Assembly: GCA_022828595.1 (NCBI GenBank)
Contig: JAKGHH010000001.1
Coordinates: forward strand, 141,999,017-142,063,016
Direction of reading: 5' to 3'
Source of the DNA: Nelumbo lutea
Taxonomy: Eukaryota > Streptophyta > Magnoliopsida > Proteales > Nelumbonaceae
Length of the DNA stretch: 64,000 bases
A program made the position numbers and the translations under genes. Positions 47,732-59,445 of the stretch are shown here, in pieces; the stretch's first letter is position 1, and every line of letters begins with the position of its first letter. The notes under the pieces were generated by a model that was not told the origin of the DNA, did not search any database, and saw nothing but the letters and a program-made list of their open reading frames with translations.

Positions 47732-48120
47732 TTCTGTCGCAGATCAAGCAAAAATATCTAAATTTTCAAGTAAAAAACTTACTAGCTGAGTTCGAAATGG
47801 TTCGCTAATCGAGGCACCGATCTGGAGAGTCTTGCCTGGTTCGGCGGCAAAGACAAGTATATGGATCGTCTCCTCTTTTGGGGCAGCTCGTTCGTCAGGA
47901 TACTCTATTGGTCGCTCGAGTTCGACGTCCTCTGCTAGCTTTGCTTTTCATTTCAAAGCAGCCACGTAGCACTTGCGAGATTAGAGTTGGTCATCTCGCA
48001 CTACTCCCACTTCATAATCAGTTGGAAATTTCATCGCTAAATAGTAAGTGGATACTATCGCACGCAAAACATGCGTGATAGGCCAACCTACTATGGCATT
48101 GTAGGGGGAGGGAGTAGCGA

Positions 48121-48858
48121 CTACCAAGAACGTGTGCTCGAATTGCACGATATTTGGTCTCCCTCACCGCTAAACCCTATCAATGATGTATCCGCCGGTT
48201 TCAGGTCACTTTGTTGTAACTGTAGTTTGTCGAAGGTCTCCTTAAAGAGTATATCTATTGAGCTGCCTGAGTCTACCAAGATGTGCTTTATCTCGAAGTC
48301 ATTAATTCTTAGCTTCACCACTAGGGCATCATCGTGAGGGTACTGGATCCCGCACGCATCGTCTTCGGTGAAGTATATTGGTTCTTCGAGCCGAGGTCTC
48401 TTTGGCAGGTTCTTCCCTTCATTCTCTAACTCGCGGACCGATGTCCTCCCGGCTACTGATGTACATCTAGCGATGATGGACCTGCTAGTGATCATGTTAA
48501 TTACCCCACGAATCGGTCTTTCCTCTGACAATTGTCGCGGTGGTTTGCTCATTCTACCTATTGACCTTGGGGCCACTCCTCCTCTAGTCCCCTGTTGATC
48601 TATTTGTCCCCTTTCTTCTCGCAATATGAAGTTCTTCAGGTACCCGTGGCAGATAAGTTCCTCGATCTCGTTGTGAAGATTCCCATAATTCTCCATGTTG
48701 TGTCCATGATCTCGATGGAAATGGCAATAGACATTCGGATTTCTTGTTGTCGGGTCTCCCCTTAGCTTGGGAGGCCATTTGACGAAGGAGGAGTCCTTTA
48801 TAGCCATTAAGATCTCTCCTCGCTTGGCGTTCAAAGGTGTGTAGCTCGTTCTCTCCAT
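48121..48858 (-). pseudogene. element G gag end and aspartic protease
   Basis: The frame covers a gag C-terminal part (YCHFHRDHGHNMENYGNLH, a degenerate Cys/His motif typical of Tat-group gag) and the protease with ILVDSGSSIDILF, an intact Asp-Ser-Gly active site, and a downstream GFSGEGDQ region. The ORF ends in a frameshift before RT. Confidence 0.85.
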
Positions 48859-50110
48859 AGGTTAGGTCTTGGAGCGCCGACCTGACTTGCGAGTTTGTGA
48901 GGGGGATTGGCTTCTTGACTTGCTTCTTCCCCTTCTCGGGGACTTGGTTTTCTTCCTTTTCTACCCACCATTGTTCGTTCCTTCATTCTCTCTCTTCCTC
49001 TTTTCTGGTGGTGGGTTGTCGATCTTCTGATTGATCTCCTCCACGGTACCGATGAACTGATCTGCTAACTTAAGAAATCCGATGATGTCCTTTGGTTTGT
49101 TAGCTACCACATGCCACTTAAACTCCTTGTGGATGATTCCTTTCTTTGCTACAGTGAGTTATACCACCGGGTCGAGGTCCAGTATCTGCAGGCAAGTGTC
49201 TTTGAAGCGCTTGATATAGCTTTTGATCAATTCTCCTCCCCTCTAAACCATGTTTAGAAGGCTTTCCTGCGATTTCAGACACTTCTTATTGGTAATGAAG
49301 TGTGCAGTAAACAAGTTGATGAACTGGGACCAGCTTTTGATGGAGCTCGATGCGAGGTTTCGGTACCAAGTTTGGACTACCCCCTTAAACATAGTGGAGA
49401 AGGCCACACACATGCAGGACTCATCAGCCCCCAGCTAGGTGTATCAGAGACTGGAAAGAGTCCACATGGTCATTGGGGTCAAACGACCCGTCATACTTAT
49501 CTAATGGGGGCATCTTAAAATCATTTGGCATTGGAGTTGCCAAGAGCTCAGGAGACAAAGGGGATGACCAGCAAAGTAGTGGAGGTGTAGTCTTCGTAGC
49601 CACCGATCTCACTTCTGCCTTTCCTTTGGCTTGTTCTTCTTGCTGGCCTGGCTTCGCTGGCAGGCTTCCTCTGGCCGAGGGGCGGTCTGTCTTACAACAC
49701 CGTCACTACTGCTTCTTCACAAGCTCGACATTGGTGCTGCTAACTTCAGTCTGGTCTGGTACTTCAGCATTAACGTGGGGTAGGTCTTGGTTCCTTCTCG
49801 TTGGATTCTCTTGGTTGTGGGGCTCAAACTGGATATCACGAGGGACAGAGAGGTCTTGTCTCAAGTTCGCACCCTGAACTCCGAACTTATTATTATCTGC
49901 TCATGAGCCGTCATTTTCTTGCTAGGAGTACCAAGGCAAATTGGTCTTGTTGGGCTGTAGTAGAAGGAACTGGTGTTGATACTGCTGGTATAAATAGTAC
50001 TGCTGGTATAAATAGTACTATTGGTACTGTTGGAACTGTTGGATCTGCTACATCTGGATCTGAATTGCCCAGACGCACTGAACGAAGTCATGAAACTGAG
50101 AATGCCCAAT
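48859..50110 (-). pseudogene. element G gag, broken, with Gln-rich N-terminal region
   Basis: On the minus strand the start region (about 50060-49960) reads Gln/Tyr repeats (QQFQQYQ, YYLYQQYYLYQQYQHQ) with two TAG stops at likely former CAG codons. Then comes MPPLDKYDGSFDPNDHVDSF (about 49500), the beginning of the retroviral-type gag domain, VVQTWYRNLASSSIKSWSQF, and an Arg/Ser-rich tail before the protease ORF. Several stops interrupt it. No good start ATG can be fixed. Confidence 0.78.
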
Positions 50111-50397
50111 TCCGGGGGGAACCACGAATGGCTCAGATAAAGTCGCGCCTACCACTGGGGGAAGTGGGACGCTCACTTGCGTGGTGCTCTGTGGTGCGGA
50201 CAGTGACAGGACTCCGGACATTGTGAGCGGAATAGTGAACTGGTCGATGCATACCATAGGACCTTGGGGGAAGGTTGATTACTGAGCTTGCCCCTCGATG
50301 GCGTTCATTTCGATATTTTTCCGGTGTGGCTGGAAGATGCCATTGAGGTTGAGATTGAGTTTGGAACTGTAAAGAGATAGGGATGACCTTTCGATCG

Positions 50398-50416
50398 TTT
50401 CCCACAGACGACACCA
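50398..50416 (-). other. primer-binding site of element G
   Basis: The element-sense sequence TGGTGTCGTCTGTGGGAA begins two or three bases inside the 5' LTR end and resembles the TGGCGCCGTCTGTGGGAA site of plant gypsy elements. Confidence 0.75.
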
Positions 50417-50418
50417 AT

Positions 50419-51116
50419 TGATGGGCCGCGATCTGGCTACTCCTAGCTAGAAGGTGATCCGAGCTCCAATTGGGCGGCAAGCTGGACTGTTCTACAAAAC
50501 AATGGATCAGAGAACCCAAGGTAGCTTACCCGGCAATGTCACTCTGATGCTTAAGTTAGCACTTTATGCTGTAAATGCAAGCTGAATGCTTGAGAACTTG
50601 AGTGCTAGTGAGTAGAATAATCACGCATACCTTTGCCTTGAGGTTTCATGTCTTTATATACTGGAGTAGTTGTAGGGCTTATGGAAGAGATCTGGGATCT
50701 CCGGGCTGTAGAGATGAGGTTTGTTCCATTTTTGAATGGGAGTAATATGTTGATAAGGTTTATCATTTACCTCCGATTCAGGCGGAGCCGAGATGAGTTC
50801 TCATCGTGATATCGGGAAATTCGGGATCTATCGGCTCATCATGATCTCGAGAAATTCAGGATCTGTTGAGGAGGCCTTTGGAGTCGGTTAAGTGGCGTTT
50901 CGACTCATTAGCTCCGAGCTGGCACTTTGAATCTTTAGTCCCGAATTGGATTGGGTGTCGAGGTGCCTCTACACCGAGGTGGTTTTTTGGGCCAAGGTAG
51001 CTGAATACCCAAACTCTGAATGTTGCAAACTAGGCTTGTCTGGATGAGTTGTCTCCCCTCGATCAGATCGCGCCTACATATCCCCTTCTTGCTAGGTCAT
51101 GCCAAATCACCCTTCA
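50419..51116 (-). repeat. 5' LTR of element G, 698 bp
   Basis: The element-sense sequence starts TGAAGGGTGATTTGGC at 51116 and ends GGCCCATCA at 50419. It contains a TTTATATA promoter-like segment near 50652 on the plus strand. Confidence 0.93.
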
Positions 51117-51681
51117 TTAATACTATTTCACTATATAATTAATTCAACTAGCCAATGGACCCATAATAGCATAGAGCATCCCATGGTTCCTTAACGAACA
51201 CCAATCATGATAGTAGCACTTGAGAAATTCTTATACTGAATGGGAGATAGATGTGTGATATAGTTCCTAGTTCCCAGTTCTTAGAGAGGTTTGTCTGTAC
51301 TGTAGCACAAAGCTTTAGTAGTAGTATAGTTTTGAAATGATCATCTGAAGAAAAAAATAGCACAAAGCTTTATTAATTTTATTGGATGCAATTGAGAGAG
51401 AGAGAAGGAGGGGGAGAGAAGAGTAAATTGATATGTGAAATTTACTTGAATTTGGGCTTTGGCTGGCTTAAGCCAAGCCCAACCAAAGCCCAAATTGATC
51501 TACCTTGCAAATGCTATCTTTGTTATTCAAAAGAAAAAAGAAGTGGTCCCATAAAATGTTGGAAAGAAGATAGATATTTGCTCAATTGTCATTTGAATAA
51601 CATTAATAGCCATCATTCCCTTACGGGTAACAAAGAGAGAGAGAAATTGAAAGTATCATATATCCACCGGGATGTGGATTA

Positions 51682-51785
51682 TATCATATATTAACTGTTG
51701 GATCTGAAAATCGGTTTTCAAATTTAAGTATATGTAATTTGGACCGTTAGATTGACTAATGTATCATATATTAACTGTTGGATCT
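51682..51785. repeat. 24-bp direct repeat
   Basis: The same 24-mer, starting TATCATATATTAACTGTTGG, occurs at 51682-51705 and 51762-51785. Confidence 0.9.
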
Positions 51786-53118
51786 TTAAACGCCCCACCA
51801 AACACCATGAAATGGAAAAACGTTTATTATTACTGAAGTGTAAAGGGACATTTCTTGAAACGCCCAGTTTAAACTTAACCAAACAACAAATTTAAAAACG
51901 TTTAAAGTGGGCGTTTTTCTGATAAACACCCACTGGATAATCATAAACGGTTCCAAACACATACCACATCTGTTTCAATTACAATTGCAGCACTCTCAGT
52001 AAAACAAGGGCATCCCAGTTATTGTCTTAAATTCTGAACATTAGATTGATCTGTTTTTTTCATCTGATCTCTGATGTGTTTGTATTTTATTGGAGTCACA
52101 ATGAAGTTCTGTGCAATGTAAGCTAAGTGGAGGGATTGGTTCTTAGCTCTCTCTCCAAATTCTAAAAGTATATGATGTGAATTGGACTCAGGTGGAATTG
52201 GTCCAACCCCCCTCCCCCCAACCCAACCACCACCAAAAGGATATACATAGCAATTCAAGATCATGCCTGACTGGGCCTTTCAAATTTTGGGCCCAGGCCA
52301 TCCACAACCCCAGGTTTAGCTGTCTGGGTTGCTAATTGTCAAATTGGCACAACTAATATGATCACTGCTTTGTGAGCCCAATGTGAACAATGATATGTTG
52401 GCACCACATGACAAATCCACATGAATGAATTGTTTTTTTAGTTGTGATTTTTGGCCCTATCTTCCTTTTTCCAAAATGGAAATTAAAAATACATTTTTTA
52501 GCTTCCGGCATTAAAAATATGATTACCTCTAATTGCTTAGTGTAATGTTTCATAAAATATACAATATTCTGACAGAGATTTTGATTGGATGAATGTTAGT
52601 TCACCTTAGGATTATTTATTCCATTTACAATTTGGATGCAGGTTGGGTTGGTATGAAGTATGATTTTTATAATTAAAAATTAGTGTATGGGCCGGGCCAA
52701 ATTCTGTGCCTGGACACAAAAGCCAGTCCCAAGCCTAAAAATTTGTAGGCTGCACTGGACTGTAAAGAGATGGATTTCCTGAAAGTAAAAGTAGCACTAC
52801 CCTAAAAGCACGACATTCAGCTACACATAAGGAAACTTGGCTTTGGAAATTTGATGTTGAGTTGTGCCTTGAATTATTGTTTTCAGTCCTATCCATGACC
52901 CAATTCTACATTTGTAGAAAAAATTTCAGAGAGAATTTCAGTAAGTCTGTGGCGGATGCAGAGGCCCACGGAATAGACCCAACCCAGTTTCTGCTTCTGG
53001 GTCCAATCAGCATATGTTATGTTGCCTTTTCTCTATTTTGTTTTTGTATTGGCACTCGAAGAGAACGGTGTGAATGAGTGCAGTTTGAGTTTTCTATGAG
53101 AGGTTGCTACCATCATTA

Positions 53119-53321
53119 CCATATGGTCACTGTTACATGTAGCCGAGCCTTTGTTTTACATCTGTATGCGTGTGTTTCTTGCTTCTCACATCTCTATTTT
53201 GCTTTTTTGTATCTTCTCGATCAGTCTGGTGCAACACTTAGAACCAAATGGAAATTCCACAGAATAAACTGAGTATCTCCAAAATTTACAGGTACGCCTA
53301 CATGTAACAGTGACCATATGG
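53119..53321. repeat. perfect 24-bp inverted repeat with 155-bp loop
   Basis: The arm 53119-53142 begins CCATATGGTCACTGTTACAT. The arm 53298-53321 is its exact reverse complement. Weak pairing may extend a few bases beyond on the loop side. It could be a MITE remnant or a small-RNA hairpin. Confidence 0.9.
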
Positions 53322-54417
53322 CAAAAATAATAGACATTCTTTTCTATCTCTTTTGGTGTAGATAAAAAATTGGTACTTGAGATGAAGGCATGCATCTCTG
53401 CGCCATAACCATATAGTGGAGAGAAAACCGCGACCATTTTAGAACAGCCGGCCCCATAAAACAAGGACATGATCCCGTTTATGTGGCTACTGTGTCCCTG
53501 TTTTGTTTGTTGGTGGATGATGGCAAGAAAGAAATGCTGAAACTCATGGCTGCAGCAGATGCAAATTAGGTCTCCATCCACGAGCGCCCAAGCAGGACAT
53601 GGCAACAGACATTCAACCGTAATTCTCTCACTAAACATGTGATCATCCGCCAATTCATGCATTTATTTAATCCCCTTGTTATCGTTAAGACTAACCAACA
53701 TCCTTATGCTCTCAGGTCTGTCTCAAAAGGAAAACCAACCCTATAAAACCACTTGCCAAAATTAATAATCCAAATTACAACTCCCAAGTCCTGACACCAC
53801 CAAAAGCAAAAAAGCTAAATTATTCAGCCCAAACAAACAAGCTCCACCTCATGATCCAGTCAAGAAGAGTAGCTGGATTCCTTATTTTACCCACATACGC
53901 CTTTATAGTATTGCAATTATATATGGTAAGTTAAGCTCATCGAATTCAGAATCCAGGTAAACAAAACCCAGAGAGACAAACATTTTTCGAAGGAGATGCA
54001 GAGCAGATCTGCGACTGTGACTCTGCAAAGTTCGTATAGACCTCACATCAACAAAATATTACAGCAGGCTCAGCAAACAAACAATGGAGATGGACGAGAA
54101 GCTGAATAACACTGTCAAGTCGCTGCACTGTGCAAAAGGTCATAGATAGAGAGATATACAAAGCCTATAAGCAGTACCTTTTTTCTTTTCTTTTATAGTG
54201 TTGAACAGTAAGATAAGAAAGATAAAGCTAAAATGACAGACCGGGTGACTGATGACTCACACACACGCTAGATGTCAAAAATAGATCTGAAAACGAGCTG
54301 CCTGTAATATACAGTGGGTAGCAAAAAGACGAAAAGGGCCCCCATTACCATGTCCCCGGTTGTCTTGTAGCTTCACGTGACCGACAGAATTTGCAGAGAG
54401 AAAGAGAATGCTGATTT

Positions 54418-55977
54418 TTACACGACGAAGGCCAACGCCAAGGAACTGACCGCCAGGGCTACGAGAGACAGAGCCGGTAACCGTACGATATGACGATCAA
54501 GAACAACAGCAGTAGCCGGAGAAGAATCCAGTCTCCCGAACTGGAGGGAATCAACGGCCAACGGCATGTTCTCCTGATCTGGACTGCACGTTGACTGGTG
54601 TGGAGGGTGCGCACTGTACAGGATCGCACGTAGCACCGCTGACACCGTTGGGATATACGCCGTTTTGTTCCTCGCCAGTAGCCACGTCAGCCCCATCAGT
54701 TGGCAATCCCTACCGAGCATCTTGCTCACTCGGTCGCTGTTTTCTCCCGTTCCGTTCTTCCCATCTCCCTTGAGCTGGAATTGTACGATTTGCACGCAAC
54801 AAACAAAAGAAATACACAAAGGGCATTCTCGTCATTATACATCATATGCTCTACGCCTCTACACAGAAAGTCGGAAACAGCTACCTTATAGCAGTGGTGA
54901 CAGCGCACGTTAGCAATGGGAATTGGAAACTACAGAAGAATGGCAAAACATCATCCATGAAACCTGGTTGCCATTCTTTCAAATAATAGCAAATGCTTTC
55001 TTTCCATGCGTCATTTTCGACGGGTTACCGGAACCACTTCCATTTGTTCTCTAAAAAGGTGAGAGTCACTCTCATGTTTTACGAAACCACGAAAAAAGAA
55101 CCGCTACCAGATAACATTCTGTCGGAATTACCCTTAAATTCGTCAAAGTTTTACTTTAGTAAATAGAATATTTTAAATTGAGTGGAAATATCACGCCAAC
55201 CCTATCACTCTATCAATCCATTCGTCTATTCAAGAAAGCGCAAGTCATCCCTCGCCTTGTCAACCAAATCGCCATTTTCGTAAATTTGTTAGATAATTTT
55301 GAGTTAAAACGAAAGATGTTTTCCTAAATCTATGCTTGGAAGATAAAGAATTAAGAATTCACCTTTTCGAGGGCGCCGAGGCACTTAGTGCAGCCGGCAT
55401 ATGACGAATTCCGGCAATTCTGTTCCAAATTCTTTACGGCAGCCGTCGGTGTCGCGTTCCGGTAGGAAGTAACGTTAAACGCGGCGGGGCAGCTCAGTGA
55501 GCTGATCTGATGGAGCCGAATTCCACAGAAACAAAGAATCGCGTCGCACGTTGAATTCGGCTGAGGAATGTGAATGTTACGATTCTGGAAAGAGCTCTGG
55601 AGTGAGTTAACGCACTTCTGTGAATCGTCGGGCATCATTGGACCATCTGATGAAGTCGGCGCGGCCGCCGAAACCTGAAGTGCTGACCTAGCATGCGCTG
55701 CGAAGAGCCAAGCTGCGAGAACCGGACAACAGCGGCTACGGTCAAGGTTGTGACCGCATGCTTCACTGACACCGCCGAAGAGCTCGTCAGAGAGGTCAAG
55801 ATGGCATATCTGCGCTTGTGTTTGGACGGGAAAGGCGGGAACAGTGTTTGTTGTGGAGAAGTCACCGGGTTTCAGAGGTTGCTGGGAATCCGACGGGGTT
55901 ACAGCGGTGGATTCAGAAAGAAGAGAAGTTAGAACGACAAAACAGGTAAGCGCGGATGAAAATGAGAAGAATTCCAT
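54418..55977 (-). CDS. GPI-anchored SPARK-domain protein, similar to Arabidopsis At4g28100
   Basis: Two exons on the minus strand. Exon 1 is 55977-55363 (205 codons), with donor GTGAAT. A 588-bp intron follows, with acceptor TTCCAG. Exon 2 is 54774-54418 (118 codons plus TAA). The join keeps phase 0 and gives LGALEK-LKGDGK. The 323-residue product starts with a signal peptide (FFSFSSALTCFVVLTSLL). A Cys-rich SPARK region follows: PAFPVQTQAQICHLDLSDEL, EACGHNLDRSRCCPVLAAWL, CDAILCFCGIRLHQISSLSC, CTKCLGAL. Exon 2 adds DCQLMGLTWLLARNKTAYIP and CSPDQENMPLAVDSLQF. It ends in a hydrophobic tail (LPALSLVALAVSSLALAFVV) typical of a GPI attachment signal, so the protein should sit on the outer plasma membrane. 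The role of the family is not well defined. All Cys blocks and splice sites look intact, unlike every other gene here. Confidence 0.93.
54775..55362 (-). other. intron of the GPI-anchored protein gene
   Basis: Element GT at 55362-55361 and AG at 54776-54775, phase 0. No other feature was found inside it. Confidence 0.85.
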
Positions 55978-56020
55978 TGCAAATCGTTTGTAATGGATTT
56001 CCCAAGTTCAGAGGTTTTCT

Positions 56021-56030
56021 TAATATATGC
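56021..56030 (-). promoter_or_regulatory. TATA-like box of the GPI-protein gene
   Basis: The minus-strand sequence GCATATATTA lies about 45 bases before the start codon. It would give a very short leader, so a different start site further up is also possible. Confidence 0.4.
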
Positions 56031-57822
56031 CTTGTGAATCCCTCAATATGATTCTAGAGCCACCAGATTTCTCTGCCTTTGCACTAGCTATAGTACCGGA
56101 AACCAGAGACGAGCCACCTCAGTAATGCACTTGATATAAAAATGTATAGAAAGGAAACATAAAAGCAGAAAAACTACTTGGAAATCGGAGAGAAGCACGG
56201 CTGCTGATACAGTAGAATCTACTTTGATAGCAAATCTTTACGAGATTCCACGAGGAAGACGCTTTTCGCAGTGAAAAAAACTTTTCTTCTCTAGTCTCAG
56301 TAGGAGTATCGCTTTCGCTTTAGGCCTAGGCAAGGAACCGGATATTCAAGAGAGATTCAAGAGAAATCCGTTGCTCTGCAAGTCGGTTCAGCTCCTCTTG
56401 CTTCAAGGAATCTTTACGAAGAACACTTCACAAGAAAATCCAAAAGCTCGAAAAAGAGGAGAGAACACTTCGCAGGAACCTCTCTCCTAACTCTCTCGAA
56501 AGAGACAGAGATACCATCAATCACACCACCACCGGGGGTATGGATAAATCCAGGATCTTGAAAAGGAAACCGTAACACGCGTTGGTTAAACTGCAATGTT
56601 GTTTTAATACTATTTTCAAATTGTTGAAGAAAAAAAAAATATGAGCAGGTGATAAAATAAAGTAGAATAAAAAGAGAACAGGTAAATCGTGCAGTGTGGA
56701 ACTGGAAAGAGAAAGAATCCGAAAAGGAAAAAAAATAAAAAAATAAAAAGAGAAAAGAAAATATATATTGGATGGGAAAGGCTGTCTGAGGTTTTTGTCT
56801 GCTTGTGGTGTCTTTTTACCTTTCATTTCTTCTGGTTCCGGTGACTGGTGAGTGCCTTTCCGTTTTGGAATTTCTGAGGCCAGAAAAATTTTTTTACAAT
56901 CACCACCTCAGTAAGACGGGTTAGCGCCGTTAGCCCGTTACACACTCTCTAGCCTCTATTCACCGGCCTACACTCTACAACTCCACAGCCCAAACGTCGA
57001 GATTCTCGAGTAGTCACGGATAACGCGCCGTCCGATTCAATGAAGGGAAAAGGGCTCATCGCGGCACTGAGGCATGACGGTATCTTTTCATCTGTTTTCC
57101 TTATGGGATTAGGGAAAAAGTAAAAATTATAAAAACCTCCTTGAAGTTTTTATTATTTTTGATATCTCAGGCCATTTGTATTTCTACTCAGGCTATTTGT
57201 AAACTGTGTCATCTGTATTGACTCCGATCTCATCATCATCGTCCTTGATGACTATTTTTTATTGGGTTTCCTTTTGAAAAAGAAAGTAAATTTGAAATTG
57301 GTAAAATGTAAATTTGATATTTTAAAAGGTTGCGCTATGATAACAAAAATATATGATATCTAGTATTTATCAAAATGTCTTCGTGTATTCACCAAAATGT
57401 CATTTTTCTGGTTATGATCATTTTTATATTGATATTTACATAATTGGGTTTTGATTTATCTGTGCATTATTATTGGGAGATAAGCTTTCTCCAGAGGTTG
57501 AGTATTATTTATTCATTGTTCGCTGATGTAGTGACTAATGGCACCTATTTGTTAATAAACAGTTTTTAAGTATTTTTTTTAATTTTGAAGATAAATCAAG
57601 TATAAATATTTATTTAATAAACAAAAGATATACTCAATTTATACTTAATCATTCAACTAGTATTATAAAATAATCATCCGATTAGATAGTATTCATCAAA
57701 ATTCACCAAAGGATTTGATTGGTCAAAACTCTTCAAATATCATGTCTTTTTAGCAATATAGATTCTTGTGAGCAAGCCAGTCAGTCGCCTGATCAACTTC
57801 TCTAAAAAATGTTGATACTAAA
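56031..57822. other. upstream region of the GPI-protein gene, no other gene recognised
   Basis: The minus-strand frames at 56414-56826 are low in complexity (Phe/Ser-rich) or unsupported. An AAAACCTCCTTGAAG word near 57138 is shared with 37.5 kb. Confidence 0.45.
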
Positions 57823-58062
57823 GACCAAGGTTCAAAATATCGATACATCCATACCGATGTATCAAGTGAATCGATACAGCTTTTGACACTTTTTTTTTAT
57901 TTTTTTATTCACAACTAGTTCAGGGAACTGGTTTAGACCTCCTCTACGCCCTGAACTAGTCAAACCCCTATACATCCATAGTAGGGGCATATCGAAAGGG
58001 TCCCAAAACGATATACATTGGTCGATATGGATCAATACGTACGATACTTTGAATCTTAGGTC
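57823..58062. mobile_element. CGATAC-rich MITE, copy 1, 240 bp
   Basis: The left end GACCAAGGTTCAAAATATCG is the inverse of the right end (58039-58062) with about four mismatches in 24 bases. The inside contains an AACTGGTTTAGACC ... AGGGGCATATCG segment shared with copy 2. There is no coding capacity. Confidence 0.7.
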
Positions 58063-58740
58063 AGTGCTTTCGACCAATACAACCACTGTGCCGCACTTCA
58101 CCGTCTCCGAGTCATTATTGCAGAAAAAGGCTTTGGGAGGTTCCACAATTGATTGATATGTCTGTAGTTTGTTGGGAAAAATTCTTTCGTTGGATGGGGA
58201 TCAAAATAAGATTTATGACGCTACATGTACGTGTTGGATCTAGAATACCTGAATTCAAGGTTGGTAGCACCACTCACGGTGACGGTGCCCTCGTGCTTTT
58301 GCCTTCATTCCTTTTTGCATCAATTGATGGTTTATTCATTGTGGGTCACCGTCCTCTAAAAGCTGAGAAGCAAGAAAAAAAGTCAATATAAATAATAAGT
58401 TGCACAAGATTTTGACGGTTTGGATCCGCTTCCGGAGGTAATCTATATTCTTTTCTCAAAGAAGGTAAATTCTATTATCAAAAAACAAAAAAAAAAAAAT
58501 TCAAGTTTCATTTTATTTGATGAACAAATTATTTCCCTCCACCAAATTAGACGATCAACGGCTTTCCTACCCAAACAACTAGCAATAGCAATGGTATCAT
58601 TGCCGCCGCATCTGCATCATCATGCGTCATTGCGTTGTAAGCAATTCTGCATGTCAAGCCGTTGGGATGGTGGGGGTATTTGGGATGCGCTAACCCCGTT
58701 TTGTAGTATAATTGGATAAAAAAATAAATAAATAAGATTA

Positions 58741-58925
58741 ATCAACGTTCAAAATATCGATTTATTCTTAGTAGAGGCGTATAGTGCAGTATCGGTAGTT
58801 TATTTTTAGTTTTCTTTTTTTTTTTTTTTTAATTCGATTCATAGGAATTGGTTTAAGGTCTGTCCACCCCTTGAATGGGTCAAAACCCCAATACACCCTC
58901 TGTAGGGGCATATCTATCGGGAAGC
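58741..58925. mobile_element. CGATAC-rich MITE, copy 2, right end lost
   Basis: It starts ATCAACGTTCAAAATATCGA and shares with copy 1 the GGTTTAAGGTCTGTCC and GGGTCAAAACCCCAATACA region and GTAGGGGCATATC. No inverted right end was found. Confidence 0.6.
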
Positions 58926-58929
58926 TCAT

Positions 58930-59445
58930 GATAAAGCAATAGTAGAATGCTATTTTGATGGTTTTTTTGTCACTTAAAGTCAGAATATCAGATTACAATT
59001 TGTATTCTTTGATATGGTTTTTCTTTGGGTAAACTAAGGAATCCTTACTATGGGGTCAATGACAATTAAACCTATTTATGAGCCAGGTATTCAGATTTTA
59101 GGCAACCCACACGAGTTTTGGGCCCAAAACACTAGGCCTAATTTTTTATGAGTTATGTTTTAGCCTTTTCAAAAAAGTTCGATTTGATAATATTTTATAA
59201 CATAAAAATATTATCTTATATTTTTCCAATATTTTTGGGTTTTGAGGTAATTTAAATAAATAAATTAGTTATATTGTTGAGTTGAAAACAATAATCTTCT
59301 TGCCCAATTTCTAGGCGGAGCTTCAGGCTTGGGCTCGGGCTCAAGATCTAGGCTTGATAGTTGGGTTGGGTTTAGGCTCAAACTTGAATTTGTTCTATTA
59401 ATATAGAGACAAAGCCCTACTTGATAATATTTTACATAAGGGCAA
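58930..59445. other. AT-rich intergenic DNA
   Basis: No gene or clear repeat boundary was recognised. Confidence 0.5.

Larger units (their letters stand above)
40510..51116 (-). mobile_element. Tat-like Ty3/gypsy element G carrying an opposite-strand gene
   Basis: Direct LTRs of 684 bp (40510-41193) and 698 bp (50419-51116) bracket a minus-strand gag-protease-RT-RNase H-second RNase H-integrase region (about 50110 to 44900). The integrase-last order and the second RNase H place it in the Tat group of Ty3/gypsy. Between integrase and the 3' LTR lie about 3.7 kb with a plus-strand gene, two minisatellites and spacer. LTR ends are TGAAGGG...CCCATCA. The flanking five bases (GTACT left, TTAAT right) do not match, so the pair may come from recombination. 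Confidence 0.93.
51117..53985. other. intergenic DNA between element G and the GPI-protein gene
   Basis: No gene was recognised. Visible structures are a 24-bp direct repeat at 51682/51762, a small hairpin near 51860-51917 (AAACGCCCAGTTTAAAC and its near inverse), and a perfect 24-bp inverted repeat at 53119/53298. Open frames at 52862-53272 (plus) and 53186-53662 (minus) overlap each other and match nothing known to me. Confidence 0.5.

Noticed and set aside
49801..50226. Plus-strand frame with repeated AGINST motif
   Set aside because: It is the antisense of the Gln-rich gag repeat of element G.
51860..51917. Short hairpin with AAACGCCCAGTTTAAAC as a possible MITE end
   Set aside because: Outer boundaries and a target duplication could not be found, so it is only noted.
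52862..53662. Overlapping frames on both strands near the 24-bp inverted repeat
   Set aside because: They overlap one another, lack family resemblance and include the inverted repeat. No support for a gene.
56414..56826. Minus-strand frames upstream of the GPI-protein gene
   Set aside because: Phe/Ser-rich translation of AT-rich DNA with poly-A tracts. No motif supports coding.
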